This document shows, in pieces, positions 9,490 through 18,845 of a DNA stretch of 64,000 nt (its first letter is position 1; the number at the start of each line of letters is the position of its first letter). The stretch lies in assembly GCF_900046455.1 (NCBI RefSeq), contig NZ_FCOT01000012.1, forward strand, positions 124,001-188,000. The letters run 5' to 3'. The translations under genes and the position numbers were made by a program. The notes below the pieces were generated by a model, which was not told the DNA's origin, did not search any database, and saw only the letters and a program-made list of their open reading frames with translations. The DNA is from Cellulomonas timonensis. GTDB lineage: Bacteria > Actinomycetota > Actinomycetes > Actinomycetales > Cellulomonadaceae.

Positions 9490-11310
9490 TCAGAGCGCGT
9501 TCGGCGGCACCCTGTCCTCGCCGATCCCGTCGAGCCGGGCGGCCGCCGCGCGCGCCAGCGCAGCCTGCTCGATCGCATCCTGCTCATGTGCGGCCTCGGC
9601 CAGCAACGCCGCGCGGGCCTCGCGCCGGCTGCGCTGCTCCACCGGGTCCGGCACCGGCACGGCCGCGAGCAGCCGCTGCGTGTACGCGTGCTGCGGCGCG
9701 TGCACCACCTGCTCCGTGGCCCCGTGCTCCACGAGCTTGCCCTGGTGCATCACCGCGACCCGGCTGGAGAGGATCTCCACCACCGCCAGGTCGTGCGAGA
9801 TGAACAGGCAGGCGAACCCGTGCTCGCGCTGCAGCTCCTGGAACAGCTCCAGCACGCGCGCCTGCACCGACACGTCGAGCGCTGACGTCGGCTCATCCGC
9901 CACCAGCAGCTTCGGCTCCAGCGACAGCGCCCGGGCGATGCCGACCCGCTGGCGCTGCCCGCCCGAGAGCTCATGCGGGTAGCGGTTGCGCATGGCACGC
10001 GGCAGGTGGACCTGGTCCAGCAGCTCCTCGACCCGACGGCTCAGCTCGGCGCCCTTGATGCCGGTGTGCAGCATCATCGGCTCGCCGATGGACTCGCCGA
10101 TCGGCAGGCGCGGGTTCAGCGAGGAGCCCGGGTCCTGGAAGACGATCCCGACCTGCCGGCGCAACGGCGCCAGGGTCTTGCGGGACGCGCCGACCATGTC
10201 CACCCCGGCCACCCGCAGCGTGCCCGCCGAGACGGGCAGCAGGCCCACGACCGCGCGGCCGATGGTGGTCTTGCCCGAGCCGGACTCCCCCACCAGGCCC
10301 ACGACCTCGCCCTGGTGCAGGGTCAGGTCCACGCCGTCGACCGCACGGAAGCCGGGCGTGCGCCCACGCCCGGGGTACTCGATGACCATGCCCTGCGCGT
10401 CGAGCACCACGGGGCGCTCATCCGCAGGCGCCGGAGCGGGCTCGCGGTCCGGCTCGGTGACGACGGCCGTCGCCGGGCGGGACGCGCCCAGGTGGGGCAC
10501 CGCGGCCAGCAGCGAGCGGGTGTAGGGGTGCTGCGGGTTGGAGAAGATCTGCTCCGCCGTCCCCTGCTCGACGACGCGGCCGTCCTTCATCACCAGGATC
10601 GAGTCGGCCAGGTCCGCCACCACGCCCATGTCATGGGTGATGAGCACGATCCCCGAGTCGATGCGGGTGCGCAGGTCGCGCATGAGCTGCAGGATCTCCG
10701 CCTGCACCGTGACGTCCAGCGCCGTGGTCGGCTCGTCGGCGATGAGCAGCCGGGGGTCGCAGGCCAGCGCCTGGGCGATCATGGCGCGCTGCCGCTGCCC
10801 ACCCGAGAGCTGGTGCGGGTAGGAGTCGAACCGGCGCTCCGGCTCGGGGATCTCCACCATGGTCAGCAGCTCGATGGCGCGGGCCTTGGCCTCCTTGGGG
10901 CCCATCGGGAAGTGCGTGCGCAGCGTCTCCACGATCTGGAAGCCCACGGTGTAGACGGGGTTCAGGGCCGTCATCGGCTCCTGGAAGATGACCGCGACCT
11001 CCTTGCCCCGCACATGGCGCAGCCGCCCGGGCGACATGCCCAGCAGTTCGCGGCCGTCGAGCATGGCGCTGCCATATGCGCGCCCGTTCGGGGGCAGCAG
11101 CCCGATCAGCGACATCGACGACTGCGTCTTGCCGGAGCCCGACTCGCCGACGATCGCGAGCACCTCGCCCGGGCGCACGTCATAGCTGACGTCCACGGCG
11201 GCGGGGAACCACTCGCCATCCACGTAGAAGTTGACGCTCAGGTCGCGGACGGTGAGGACCGGCTCGGCGCGCTCGCGCGCGGGCGCCTCGACTGCGGTTT
11301 CAGTGGCCAC
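9490..11310 (-). CDS. Fused OppD-OppF ATPase of oligopeptide importer, locus 2
   Basis: 606 residues from a GTG start. Domain 1: Walker A GESGSGKT at 55-62, QEPMTALNPVYTVG, signature LSGGQRQR, Walker B LLIADEPTTALD. A Pro/Ala/Asp-rich linker (about 290-310) precedes domain 2: GESGSGKTT, QDPGSSLNPRLPI, LSGGQRQR, LLVADEPTSALD. The C-terminus is an Ala/Glu/Arg-rich helix. It is the motor of a second peptide importer whose OppC, OppB and binding protein are encoded at 12004-16738. Unusually it is separated from oppC by a gene on the other strand (11393-11968), so it needs its own promoter, probably in the 82-nt divergent gap at 11311-11392. Confidence 0.95.
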   Translation of the reverse strand: MATETAVEAPARERAEPVLTVRDLSVNFYVDGEWFPAAVDVSYDVRPGEVLAIVGESGSGKTQSSMSLIGLLPPNGRAYGSAMLDGRELLGMSPGRLRHVRGKEVAVIFQEPMTALNPVYTVGFQIVETLRTHFPMGPKEAKARAIELLTMVEIPEPERRFDSYPHQLSGGQRQRAMIAQALACDPRLLIADEPTTALDVTVQAEILQLMRDLRTRIDSGIVLITHDMGVVADLADSILVMKDGRVVEQGTAEQIFSNPQHPYTRSLLAAVPHLGASRPATAVVTEPDREPAPAPADERPVVLDAQGMVIEYPGRGRTPGFRAVDGVDLTLHQGEVVGLVGESGSGKTTIGRAVVGLLPVSAGTLRVAGVDMVGASRKTLAPLRRQVGIVFQDPGSSLNPRLPIGESIGEPMMLHTGIKGAELSRRVEELLDQVHLPRAMRNRYPHELSGGQRQRVGIARALSLEPKLLVADEPTSALDVSVQARVLELFQELQREHGFACLFISHDLAVVEILSSRVAVMHQGKLVEHGATEQVVHAPQHAYTQRLLAAVPVPDPVEQRSRREARAALLAEAAHEQDAIEQAALARAAAARLDGIGEDRVPPNAL

Positions 11311-11392
11311 GGGTGATCTGGTCCTTCCGGGGGGTCCTGCTCGCGCCCGCAGGCGTGACAGGCGTGCTCATCGTGTCTGGGAGCATGTGCGC

Positions 11393-11968
11393 ATGGGTGC
11401 TGCGCGGGTGTTCAGGTCGATGCCGGGTCGTGTGCTGACGGTCGCGACCGCGTTCGCCGGGCTGGTCTGCCTGGTGGCGATGGCCGCCGGCGGCGGCCGG
11501 GAGCTGCTGCGGTACGGGGCTGTGCCGCTGCTCGTGGTGCTGCTCGTGTGGGCCATGTTCTGGCGCCCACGGGTGGAGGTCTCCGACGGCGGCATCGAGC
11601 TGCGCAATGTGCTGCGCACCGTGCACGTGCCGTGGCCCGCCTACCGGGGTGCCGACACCCGCCTCGCCCTGAAGATCGAGACCACCGGCGGCGACTACAC
11701 CGCATGGGCGACCCCCGCGCGCAGCGGGGCGCCCGCCCGTCGCGACCTGGCCAAGCCGGTGGACGCCCGACGCACGGCCAACGGCGCCAGCGCCGACGTG
11801 GCCGCCCTGGAGATCGCCGCGCGCCATGAGGCGCTGCGCAAGGCCGGGCACCTCGACCGGGTCCCCGTGCAGGGAGCCCCCGTCCCGACTGTCCGCTGGC
11901 ACTGGGATGTGGTGGCCGGCTGCGCGGTGCTGTCCGTGCTGGTGGCGCTCGGCGCCGCCGCAGGCTGA
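11393..11968 (+). CDS. PH-like domain membrane protein (bPH_6 / CFP-6 type)
   Basis: 191 residues from the ATG at 11393, which has a GGGAG 9 nt upstream; an open frame continues further upstream but overlaps oppDF and is not needed. Two membrane segments come first (VLTVATAFAGLVCLVAM and YGAVPLLVVLLVWAMFW), then a small beta domain of the PH type (PRVEVSDGGIELRNVL, a VPWPAYRGADTRLALKIET segment), then a positively charged stretch and a C-terminal membrane helix. Such actinobacterial PH-like proteins include the mycobacterial CFP-6 antigen; their ligand is unknown. It lies on the opposite strand between oppC and oppDF of locus 2, convergent with oppC and divergent from oppDF. Confidence 0.78.
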   Translation: MGAARVFRSMPGRVLTVATAFAGLVCLVAMAAGGGRELLRYGAVPLLVVLLVWAMFWRPRVEVSDGGIELRNVLRTVHVPWPAYRGADTRLALKIETTGGDYTAWATPARSGAPARRDLAKPVDARRTANGASADVAALEIAARHEALRKAGHLDRVPVQGAPVPTVRWHWDVVAGCAVLSVLVALGAAAG

Positions 11969-12003
11969 CCGGGCCGCCTGCGAGGGCCTGTGCAGGCCCG
12001 TCA

Positions 12004-13089
12004 TCAGAGTCCCGGTTCCGCGGCGGCTGCGGTCGACCGCGCGGTCCGGGCCGCGGCGCGGTCCATCTTGCGCTGAGACGGGATGCGCTTCTGCCGCGGG
12101 TCGAACGCGTCCCGCATGCCATCGCCGATGAAGTTCACCGTCAGCGCGATCGTGACGATCAGCATGCCCGGCCACCAGAACAGCCACGGTCGCGTCGCGA
12201 ACGCCTCCTGGTACTGGTTGATGAGCTGGCCCAGCGACACGTTGGGGTAGCGGATGCCCATCCCCACGAAGCTGAGGGCCGTCTCCAGCAGGATCGCCGA
12301 GCTCATCAGCAGCGTCTGGTTGACGATGATCACGCCGATCGAGTTCGGCAGCATGTGCTTGAAGATGATCCGCCGGTCGCTGGCGCCGGCCACGCGGGCC
12401 GCGTCGACGAACTCCCGCTCGCGCAGCGAGAGGAACTCACCGCGCACGAGCCGGGCCAGCGTGGTCCACGACGCCAGGCCGAGGAAGATCGCCAGCAGGT
12501 ACGCGCCACCGGCGCCCGCCGCGAGGCTGCCCAGGATCGCGCCGAGCACGAGCACGGGGATGGTGATGACCAGGTCCGTGAACCGCATCAGCCAGCTGTC
12601 CAGCGCGCCACGGTAGTAGCCCGCCAGCGCGCCGACGAGGATGCCGACCATCGAGGCCACCAGGCCCACGATGCCCATCACGGTGAGCGACGTCTGCGTG
12701 CCGCGCATGACGCGTGCGAACACGTCACGCCCAGCCTCGTCCTGTCCGAACGGGTGCTCCCCGATCGCCAGGCCGGTGCCGCCCAGCCACGTGGGCAGGC
12801 TCATCGTGGGCGAGCCGCTCGGGTTGGCCAACGCGCCCGTCTGGTTGGGCGAGAACTTCCACCAGCCCGGGATCGGGCCGACGCCGATCGAGGTGAAGGC
12901 CAGCAGCACGATGCCGATGAGCACGACCATCGCGGCGACTGCCGCGCGGTGGCGGAAGAACCTCCGCAGCACGATCTGGTTCTGCGAGAGGCCTTCGACC
13001 TCCTTGAGCTCGATGGCGTTCTCGACGGCCTCCTCCGGGGGCAGCTCGTCGAGGGCGCCGTGCGGGGAGGGGGTCTCTGGCGTGCTCAT
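12004..13089 (-). CDS. OppC-type oligopeptide ABC permease, locus 2
   Basis: 361 residues with a long N-terminal extension (PEEAVENAIELKEVEGLSQ) before the first membrane segment (AAVAAMVVLIGIVLLAFTSIG). The HPFGQDEAGRDVFARVMRGT motif of OppC/DppC proteins is present, followed by five membrane segments and an EAA loop, AARVAGASDRRIIFKHMLPN. C-terminal tail rich in Arg and Ala. The start overlaps the oppB stop by 4 nt (ATGA). It partners the extended OppB encoded just upstream. The stop is 35 nt from the end of the convergent PH-domain gene. Confidence 0.94.
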   Translation of the reverse strand: MSTPETPSPHGALDELPPEEAVENAIELKEVEGLSQNQIVLRRFFRHRAAVAAMVVLIGIVLLAFTSIGVGPIPGWWKFSPNQTGALANPSGSPTMSLPTWLGGTGLAIGEHPFGQDEAGRDVFARVMRGTQTSLTVMGIVGLVASMVGILVGALAGYYRGALDSWLMRFTDLVITIPVLVLGAILGSLAAGAGGAYLLAIFLGLASWTTLARLVRGEFLSLREREFVDAARVAGASDRRIIFKHMLPNSIGVIIVNQTLLMSSAILLETALSFVGMGIRYPNVSLGQLINQYQEAFATRPWLFWWPGMLIVTIALTVNFIGDGMRDAFDPRQKRIPSQRKMDRAAARTARSTAAAAEPGL

Positions 13090-14612
13090 GCGTTCACCCG
13101 GATTCGAGGGTCGAGTGCGGCGTAGATGAGGTCGGCGAGGATGTTCGCGAGGACCGCGAGCCCTGCCGTGATCACGAGGTAGGCCATGATCGGCTCGATC
13201 TCCGCGTTGTGCAGCGACTTGATGAAGAGCTGGCCCATGCCGGGCCGGCCGAAGACCTGCTCGGTGATGATCGCGCCGCCGAACAGCGCGACCACGTCCA
13301 GCGGGACGATGGTGGCCAGCGGGATCATCGAGTTACGGAAGCCGTGGCGCATCACCACGGTCCGCTCGGAGAGCCCCTTGGCGCGGGCCGTGCGGATGTA
13401 GTCCTGGCCCATCACCTCGAGCATGCTGGCGCGGGAGAACCGCGTGTACCCGGCGAAGCTGATCAGCAGCAGCGCGAGCGTCGGCAGCAGCAGGTGGGTG
13501 TAGGTGTCGAGCGTCCGCACCCAGAAGTCGCCGCCCAGGTTCGGGGTCCGGTCGCCGACGGTGGCGATGGGACGGCCCTTGATCGCTGGCGCGTTGAAGT
13601 ACTTCGGCCACACCTGCATGACCTGGTCGATGAAGATCATGGCGGACACGGCGAGGGCCGTCAGCGCCGCGGTGCGCGAGGACTGGCCCCGGTCCGGGCC
13701 ACCCCACAGCCGCCCGACGAGCCACCCGGAGCCGATGGCGACGCCGCCCAGCGCGAGGGCGAACGGCCAGTTCATCGGCACGTACGCGAAGAGGTACTGC
13801 AACGGCGTGTACAGCACGATGCCGAGCACCACGACGGACAGCGCGGAGCCGAGCGAGCGGCGGTTGCGCAGGCCGGTGGAGAGCGTGGTGATGGCGAGCG
13901 CGAAGCCCGTGCCGACGACGGCGATGAGCACGGGGCCCAGGTGCGGGGTGCTCCACCAACCGCTGAGCGACAGGTATGCCAGCACTGCTGAGGTGGCCAC
14001 GGCGCCGATCGCGAAGCCGGTGACCCGTCGGCGGGCATCGCCCCCGACGGCCAGCGCGGCCACGACGCCGAACACCAGCCCTGCGCCGATCATCGCCGGC
14101 CAGGATTGCGAGGCGTCAGCGAGGAAGTCGTTGAACCCGATCGCGCCCCACTGCTTGAGCAGCACAGCGACCCAGAACGCGGGCAGCGAGTAGAGGACGA
14201 ACGAGACGAAGGTGATGAGGTAGTCGAACGACGTGTACTGGCGCAGCGCGCTGACGATGCCGACGGCCACCCCGAACAGGATGGCGAGCAACGTCGCGGC
14301 GCTGACGAGCTGGAGCGTCGAGACCACAGCCCCGCCGAGCTTGTCGCCGACCGCCTGACCGGATACCCAGGCCGTGCCCAGGTCCCCGGTGAGGAAGTTC
14401 CCGAGCCATTTGACGTACCGGATCACGACAGGCGTGTCCAGGTCGAGGAGCACCCGCCGGGCAGCGATGAGCTGCTCCTTATTGGGCGACGTGCTCTCGA
14501 GCAGGTCGTCGAGGGGTCGGATGGAGACCGACACCATCAGATACATCAAGAAACTCGACGCCAGCAGGGTGGCAAGCCCTTGCAGGATTCGTCGCGATAT
14601 GAAGGTGAACAT
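13086..14612 (-). CDS. OppB-type permease with a large membrane insertion, locus 2
   Basis: 508 residues from the ATG at 14612 (MFTFISRRILQGLATLLASS), against roughly 310-340 for ordinary OppB. The N-terminal 155 residues and C-terminal 145 are a normal OppB: LPAFWVAVLLKQW in the middle of the fold, EAA loop TARAKGLSERTVVMRHGFRN, and end VLANILADLIYAALDPRIR. Between about residues 160 and 365 there is an extra block with five or six hydrophobic segments (about 176-190, 197-213, 225-245, 255-272, 283-300, 315-330). The frame is open and in-phase throughout, so this is a real insertion. Extended OppB proteins occur in some actinobacteria; the role of the block is not known to me. An upstream extension to 14705 is possible but has no ribosome site. 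Confidence 0.93.
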   Translation of the reverse strand: MFTFISRRILQGLATLLASSFLMYLMVSVSIRPLDDLLESTSPNKEQLIAARRVLLDLDTPVVIRYVKWLGNFLTGDLGTAWVSGQAVGDKLGGAVVSTLQLVSAATLLAILFGVAVGIVSALRQYTSFDYLITFVSFVLYSLPAFWVAVLLKQWGAIGFNDFLADASQSWPAMIGAGLVFGVVAALAVGGDARRRVTGFAIGAVATSAVLAYLSLSGWWSTPHLGPVLIAVVGTGFALAITTLSTGLRNRRSLGSALSVVVLGIVLYTPLQYLFAYVPMNWPFALALGGVAIGSGWLVGRLWGGPDRGQSSRTAALTALAVSAMIFIDQVMQVWPKYFNAPAIKGRPIATVGDRTPNLGGDFWVRTLDTYTHLLLPTLALLLISFAGYTRFSRASMLEVMGQDYIRTARAKGLSERTVVMRHGFRNSMIPLATIVPLDVVALFGGAIITEQVFGRPGMGQLFIKSLHNAEIEPIMAYLVITAGLAVLANILADLIYAALDPRIRVNA

Positions 14613-14790
14613 CGAAAGCGATACCTCGCAGTGACAGCGGAATCCCCCGTGGCCGCGCCAGCGTACGCGCTCATGGGCTGCGACTCGAAATGCGCAGTCC
14701 TCCACCAGGGCCCGCCCCGGCCGTCAGAACGGGGGCGGGGGAAGAAAGGGACGCGACCGCGACGCCGACCCTTGGGGCACGGAACCGCGA

Positions 14791-14821
14791 AGCGCGCCGG
14801 AACTCAGGGTTCCGGCGCGCT
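14791..14821 (-). terminator. Stem-loop after the binding-protein gene, locus 2
   Basis: Perfect 13-bp arms (AGCGCGCCGGAAC at 14791-14803 and its complement at 14809-14821) around a 5-nt loop, 58 nt past the stop of the binding-protein gene and upstream of oppB. It is placed exactly as the stem-loop of locus 1, between the binding-protein gene and the permease genes. Confidence 0.72.
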
Positions 14822-14878
14822 CCGCGTGATGCCCAGACCGCTGTCAGGCCTGGTCAGGCGTGTAGCCGAGCCGAATGG

Positions 14879-16738
14879 TCAGCTGGTGGCGGAGGGCTCG
14901 TCGCCCGCCGTCGTGCCCGTGGTCTCCCAGTTCCAGTAACCCGCGAAGATCGTCGGCGAGATGCTGATCGGCGTGACACCGGTGATGTTCTTCCAGGCCT
15001 GGATCGCCGGGAACTGGAAGATGGTGGTGCCGAATGCGTCGTTCCAGAGGATCTTCTCGACCTTGATCTGGATCTCGATCTGCTTGGCCGGGTCCGTCTC
15101 GACCTGGAGCTCGTCGAACAGCGCGTCAACCTCGGCGTTGGAGTACTTGCCGTAGTTGTTCACGCCACCGGTGCGGTAGTTGGCGTCCGACTCGGTGACG
15201 GCCGTCGAGGTGGACTGCCAGCCGAAGAGCGAGGCGTCGTACTGGTCCTGGCCGGTGGACAGGAGCGTGCCCCACTCGGCGGCGGGCTTGCTCGCGTCGA
15301 CGAGCGTGAAGCCAGCGGCGGCCGCCGTCTCCGTGATGAGCGCGAACTGCGTCTGGCGGCGCGTGTTGTCGCCGTTGAACGCGAAGCGGACGTTGACCGG
15401 CGTGGTCACGCCAGCCTCGGCGAGCAGCGCCTTGGCGCCCTCGATGTCCTCAGCCGCGGTGTAGGCGTCGGAGCCGTTGCCCTTGACCATGTCGTCGTAG
15501 TCAGACGAGCCGGGGATGATGATGAAGGAGTTGCGCACCTCGGCGTCCGGGTTCAGCGGGACGATGAGGTTGTCGACGATCTGCTGACGCGGGATCGCCT
15601 TGAGGAACGCCTGGCGGACCTTGCGCGCCTTCTCAGCGTCGCCGCCGTAGGTCGCGGGGTCGAACGGGCCGCCGTTGGCGAAGACCAGGTCGACGTGCTC
15701 GTACGTGCCCTCGACGCCGTTGAGCGACTCGACGCCGTCCAGGGCCTCGATCGCGGCGCGGACGTCAGCGGTGGCCTGCGGGCCGATCAGGTCGACCTCA
15801 CCGTTCTGCAGGGCGGTCACCTGGGCCATCGGGTCCTCGATGTACCGGATGGTGATGCTGTCGACCTTCGGCTTGAGGTCGCCCTTGTACTCCGGGTTCG
15901 CCTCGAGCGTCATGTGCGAGTTCTCGACGTACTCGGTCATCAGGAAGGCGCCGTTGGAGACGTAGACCTTCTCGTCAGCCGGCAGGCTCGTGAACTCGAA
16001 GCCGGAGTTCCAGACCTTCGAGAGCTTGCTCAGCGCCTCGACGTCGTTCTCCTGGATCGCGGTGACGACCGCGGCCTTGGCCTCGTCGGCGTCCTCGATG
16101 CCGAGGGCGAGCTGGCCCGCGACGTGCGCCGGGATGTCCGACTTCTGGAAGTCGGACTCCCAGTCGGCGAACTTCTTGGAGTAGACGAAGGTGATCGTCT
16201 TGCCGTCGTCGGTGATCTCCGGGGTCTCGGTGATGAGCGCGCGCCCGGGGACGTTGCCGTCGAAGTAGACGCCGGCGTCGATCGCGTCCTGGTTGAGGAC
16301 CTCGCCCGTCTCCGGGTCTTCCTCGGCCTCGACGTTGTTGAAGACGTTGGACGTGGCGGCCCACTCGAGGAGCAGGTCAGCGGCGTCAGTCGGCGTGCCG
16401 TCGCTCCACTTGACGTCGTCCGCGAACGTGTACTTCACCGTCAGCGGGTCGTCGCTGGTCTTCTCGAACGTGCCGAAGGACTCGTCGTGGACGAGCTCCA
16501 GGCTCTCGTTGTAGTACCAGAACGCGCCGTTCAGCATGGAGGTGATGACCGCGTTCTGCGTGGCGTTGCCGTTGCTCGAGCTCGTGTTGAGCTCGTTGAG
16601 CGGCGCCTCCCACGCGACGGTGATGGTGCTGGACTCGGAGATGCCGGAGTCCTTCTCCGCCGGGCCCGAGCATGCCGCCAGCACGAGCGAACCCGCCGCC
16701 AGCGTGGAGACGGCCGCAACCGCTCGCATCGTCTTCAA
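14879..16738 (-). CDS. Oligopeptide-binding lipoprotein (SBP_bac_5), locus 2
   Basis: 619 residues from a TTG start at 16738, chosen because GGAGGAACA precedes it exactly as before the ATG of the locus-1 gene; an ATG at 16729 is also in frame but 13 nt from the ribosome site. The lipoprotein signal is KTMRAVAAVSTLAAGSLVLA with lipobox LAAC. The mature part is a family-5 solute-binding protein with DDVKWSDGTPTDAADLLLEW, SNGAFLMTEY and IDNLIVPLNP-like regions. It is longer than the locus-1 protein by about 80 residues, mostly around 130-200 (EDPETGEVLNQDAIDAG). It captures peptides, or another family-5 ligand, for the OppBC pair encoded downstream. Confidence 0.93.
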   Translation of the reverse strand: MKTMRAVAAVSTLAAGSLVLAACSGPAEKDSGISESSTITVAWEAPLNELNTSSSNGNATQNAVITSMLNGAFWYYNESLELVHDESFGTFEKTSDDPLTVKYTFADDVKWSDGTPTDAADLLLEWAATSNVFNNVEAEEDPETGEVLNQDAIDAGVYFDGNVPGRALITETPEITDDGKTITFVYSKKFADWESDFQKSDIPAHVAGQLALGIEDADEAKAAVVTAIQENDVEALSKLSKVWNSGFEFTSLPADEKVYVSNGAFLMTEYVENSHMTLEANPEYKGDLKPKVDSITIRYIEDPMAQVTALQNGEVDLIGPQATADVRAAIEALDGVESLNGVEGTYEHVDLVFANGGPFDPATYGGDAEKARKVRQAFLKAIPRQQIVDNLIVPLNPDAEVRNSFIIIPGSSDYDDMVKGNGSDAYTAAEDIEGAKALLAEAGVTTPVNVRFAFNGDNTRRQTQFALITETAAAAGFTLVDASKPAAEWGTLLSTGQDQYDASLFGWQSTSTAVTESDANYRTGGVNNYGKYSNAEVDALFDELQVETDPAKQIEIQIKVEKILWNDAFGTTIFQFPAIQAWKNITGVTPISISPTIFAGYWNWETTGTTAGDEPSATS

Positions 16739-17131
16739 TGTTCCTCCTGGGAGTGTGTGACGAACCCGCCGCGCACTGCGACGCGGTTCGGACACCGGGC
16801 GTCCCCCGTCTGGTTCAGACAGGCGGACGCCTAGGGATGTGTGGTCACGCTAGCCACACCGCGGAGGACATATCGGACGCGATCGTTTCGGAGAGCGGAT
16901 CGTTACCGTATCGATACTGGGCAGTAGTGTCCAGGATATGAGATGGACACCTGCGGAAACATCGCTGTTACACAGCGGGTGTCGATCGAAGAGCGCAAAA
17001 CGGCCCAACCGCGCTGCACGAACAGGACGCGCGTGCTATGTGCCGCGCCCCAGGGCTCACGCGCCCTCACAGGACGCCCACGGCGCCACACCGCCAGAGG
17101 GCGCGGGACACGACGACCTATCGTCGGGGAC
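16739..17131. other. Divergent intergenic region, oppA locus 2 / acetyltransferase
   Basis: About 390 bases without a supported gene, carrying the promoters of two divergent genes. The segment 16860-16935 is AT-richer than its surroundings and contains the perfect 10-bp palindrome GTATCGATAC at 16908-16917, a possible regulator site. A ribosome site for the minus-strand lipoprotein gene is at 16742-16747. Several short open frames cross the region, but none has a ribosome site or recognisable product. Confidence 0.45.
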
Positions 17132-17181
17132 ATGGCCCATATTCCGGCCGCTACTGCTCCCCCGACGAGGTGCGCGCCCTG

Positions 17182-17595
17182 ATGAGCGAGCTCACCGGGC
17201 ACGAGGTCTCCGAGTCCTTCAACCTCTTCCCGCCCTTCAGCGCTGACTTCGGCAAGAACATCCGATTCGGCGAGAACGTGTTCGTCAACAGCGGCTGCCG
17301 GTTCCAGGACCAGGGCGGCATCGAGATCGGCGATGGGTCGCTCATCGGCCACAACGCCGTCATCACGACGCTGAATCACGACATGACGCCCAGCCGACGG
17401 GCCGATATGCATCCGGCCCGCGTGGTGATCGGCCAAGGCGTGTGGTTCGGCGCCAACGTGACGGTCCTGCCGGGCGTGACGATCGGCGATGGGGCTGTCG
17501 GCGGCGCAGGAGCTGTCGTCACCAAGGACGTGCACGCATGGGCCGTGGTCGTTGGCGTGCCAGCCAAGCAGGTGGGCACGGTGCCGCAGGGGTAG
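17182..17595 (+). CDS. LbH-fold sugar/maltose-type O-acetyltransferase, probably 5' frameshifted
   Basis: The left-handed beta-helix acetyltransferase is clear: [40 protein letters not shown], the catalytic-His motif [39 protein letters not shown] and VPAKQV. I give the first in-frame ATG, making 137 residues. The real N-terminus probably lies earlier: an ATG at 17132 begins MAHIP and the downstream frame resumes with [12 protein letters not shown], a pattern that would read straight through if one base were added after 17145. Homologues as I recall them begin in this way (short residues, then G.Y.SPEEVR). So either a natural 1-nt deletion shortens the protein or the sequence has an error. 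The acceptor is unknown; acetyl-CoA is the expected donor. Confidence 0.72.
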   Translation: MSELTGHEVSESFNLFPPFSADFGKNIRFGENVFVNSGCRFQDQGGIEIGDGSLIGHNAVITTLNHDMTPSRRADMHPARVVIGQGVWFGANVTVLPGVTIGDGAVGGAGAVVTKDVHAWAVVVGVPAKQVGTVPQG

Positions 17596-17629
17596 TCGCC
17601 CACACACGTCGTGGTGCGAGGCAGAGGAC

Positions 17630-17667
17630 AACGCGGCTCAGTCGAATCCCACCGACCGAGCCGCGTT
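17630..17667. terminator. Bidirectional terminator between acetyltransferase and ychF
   Basis: Arms AACGCGGCTCAGTCG (17630-17644) and CGACCGAGCCGCGTT (17653-17667) pair over 15 nt with one G-T wobble and an 8-nt loop. It lies between two convergent genes (stops at 17595 and 17693), so it can end transcription from both sides. Confidence 0.75.
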
Positions 17668-17692
17668 GACGTCTGCCTGATGAGGCGCGAGC

Positions 17693-18778
<1,086 letters not shown>

Positions 18779-18845
18779 GTCGGGCAATGCTACGTGGCCG
18801 AGCCGAATGCCGGGCCGAGCCGCCGCGAAGGTGGTGCCGCGCGGG

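Noticed and set aside
16908-16917. GTATCGATAC as an operator for the divergent opp / acetyltransferase genes
   Set aside because: Only 10 bp and not extended on either side; too weak for a separate call, noted in the intergenic entry.
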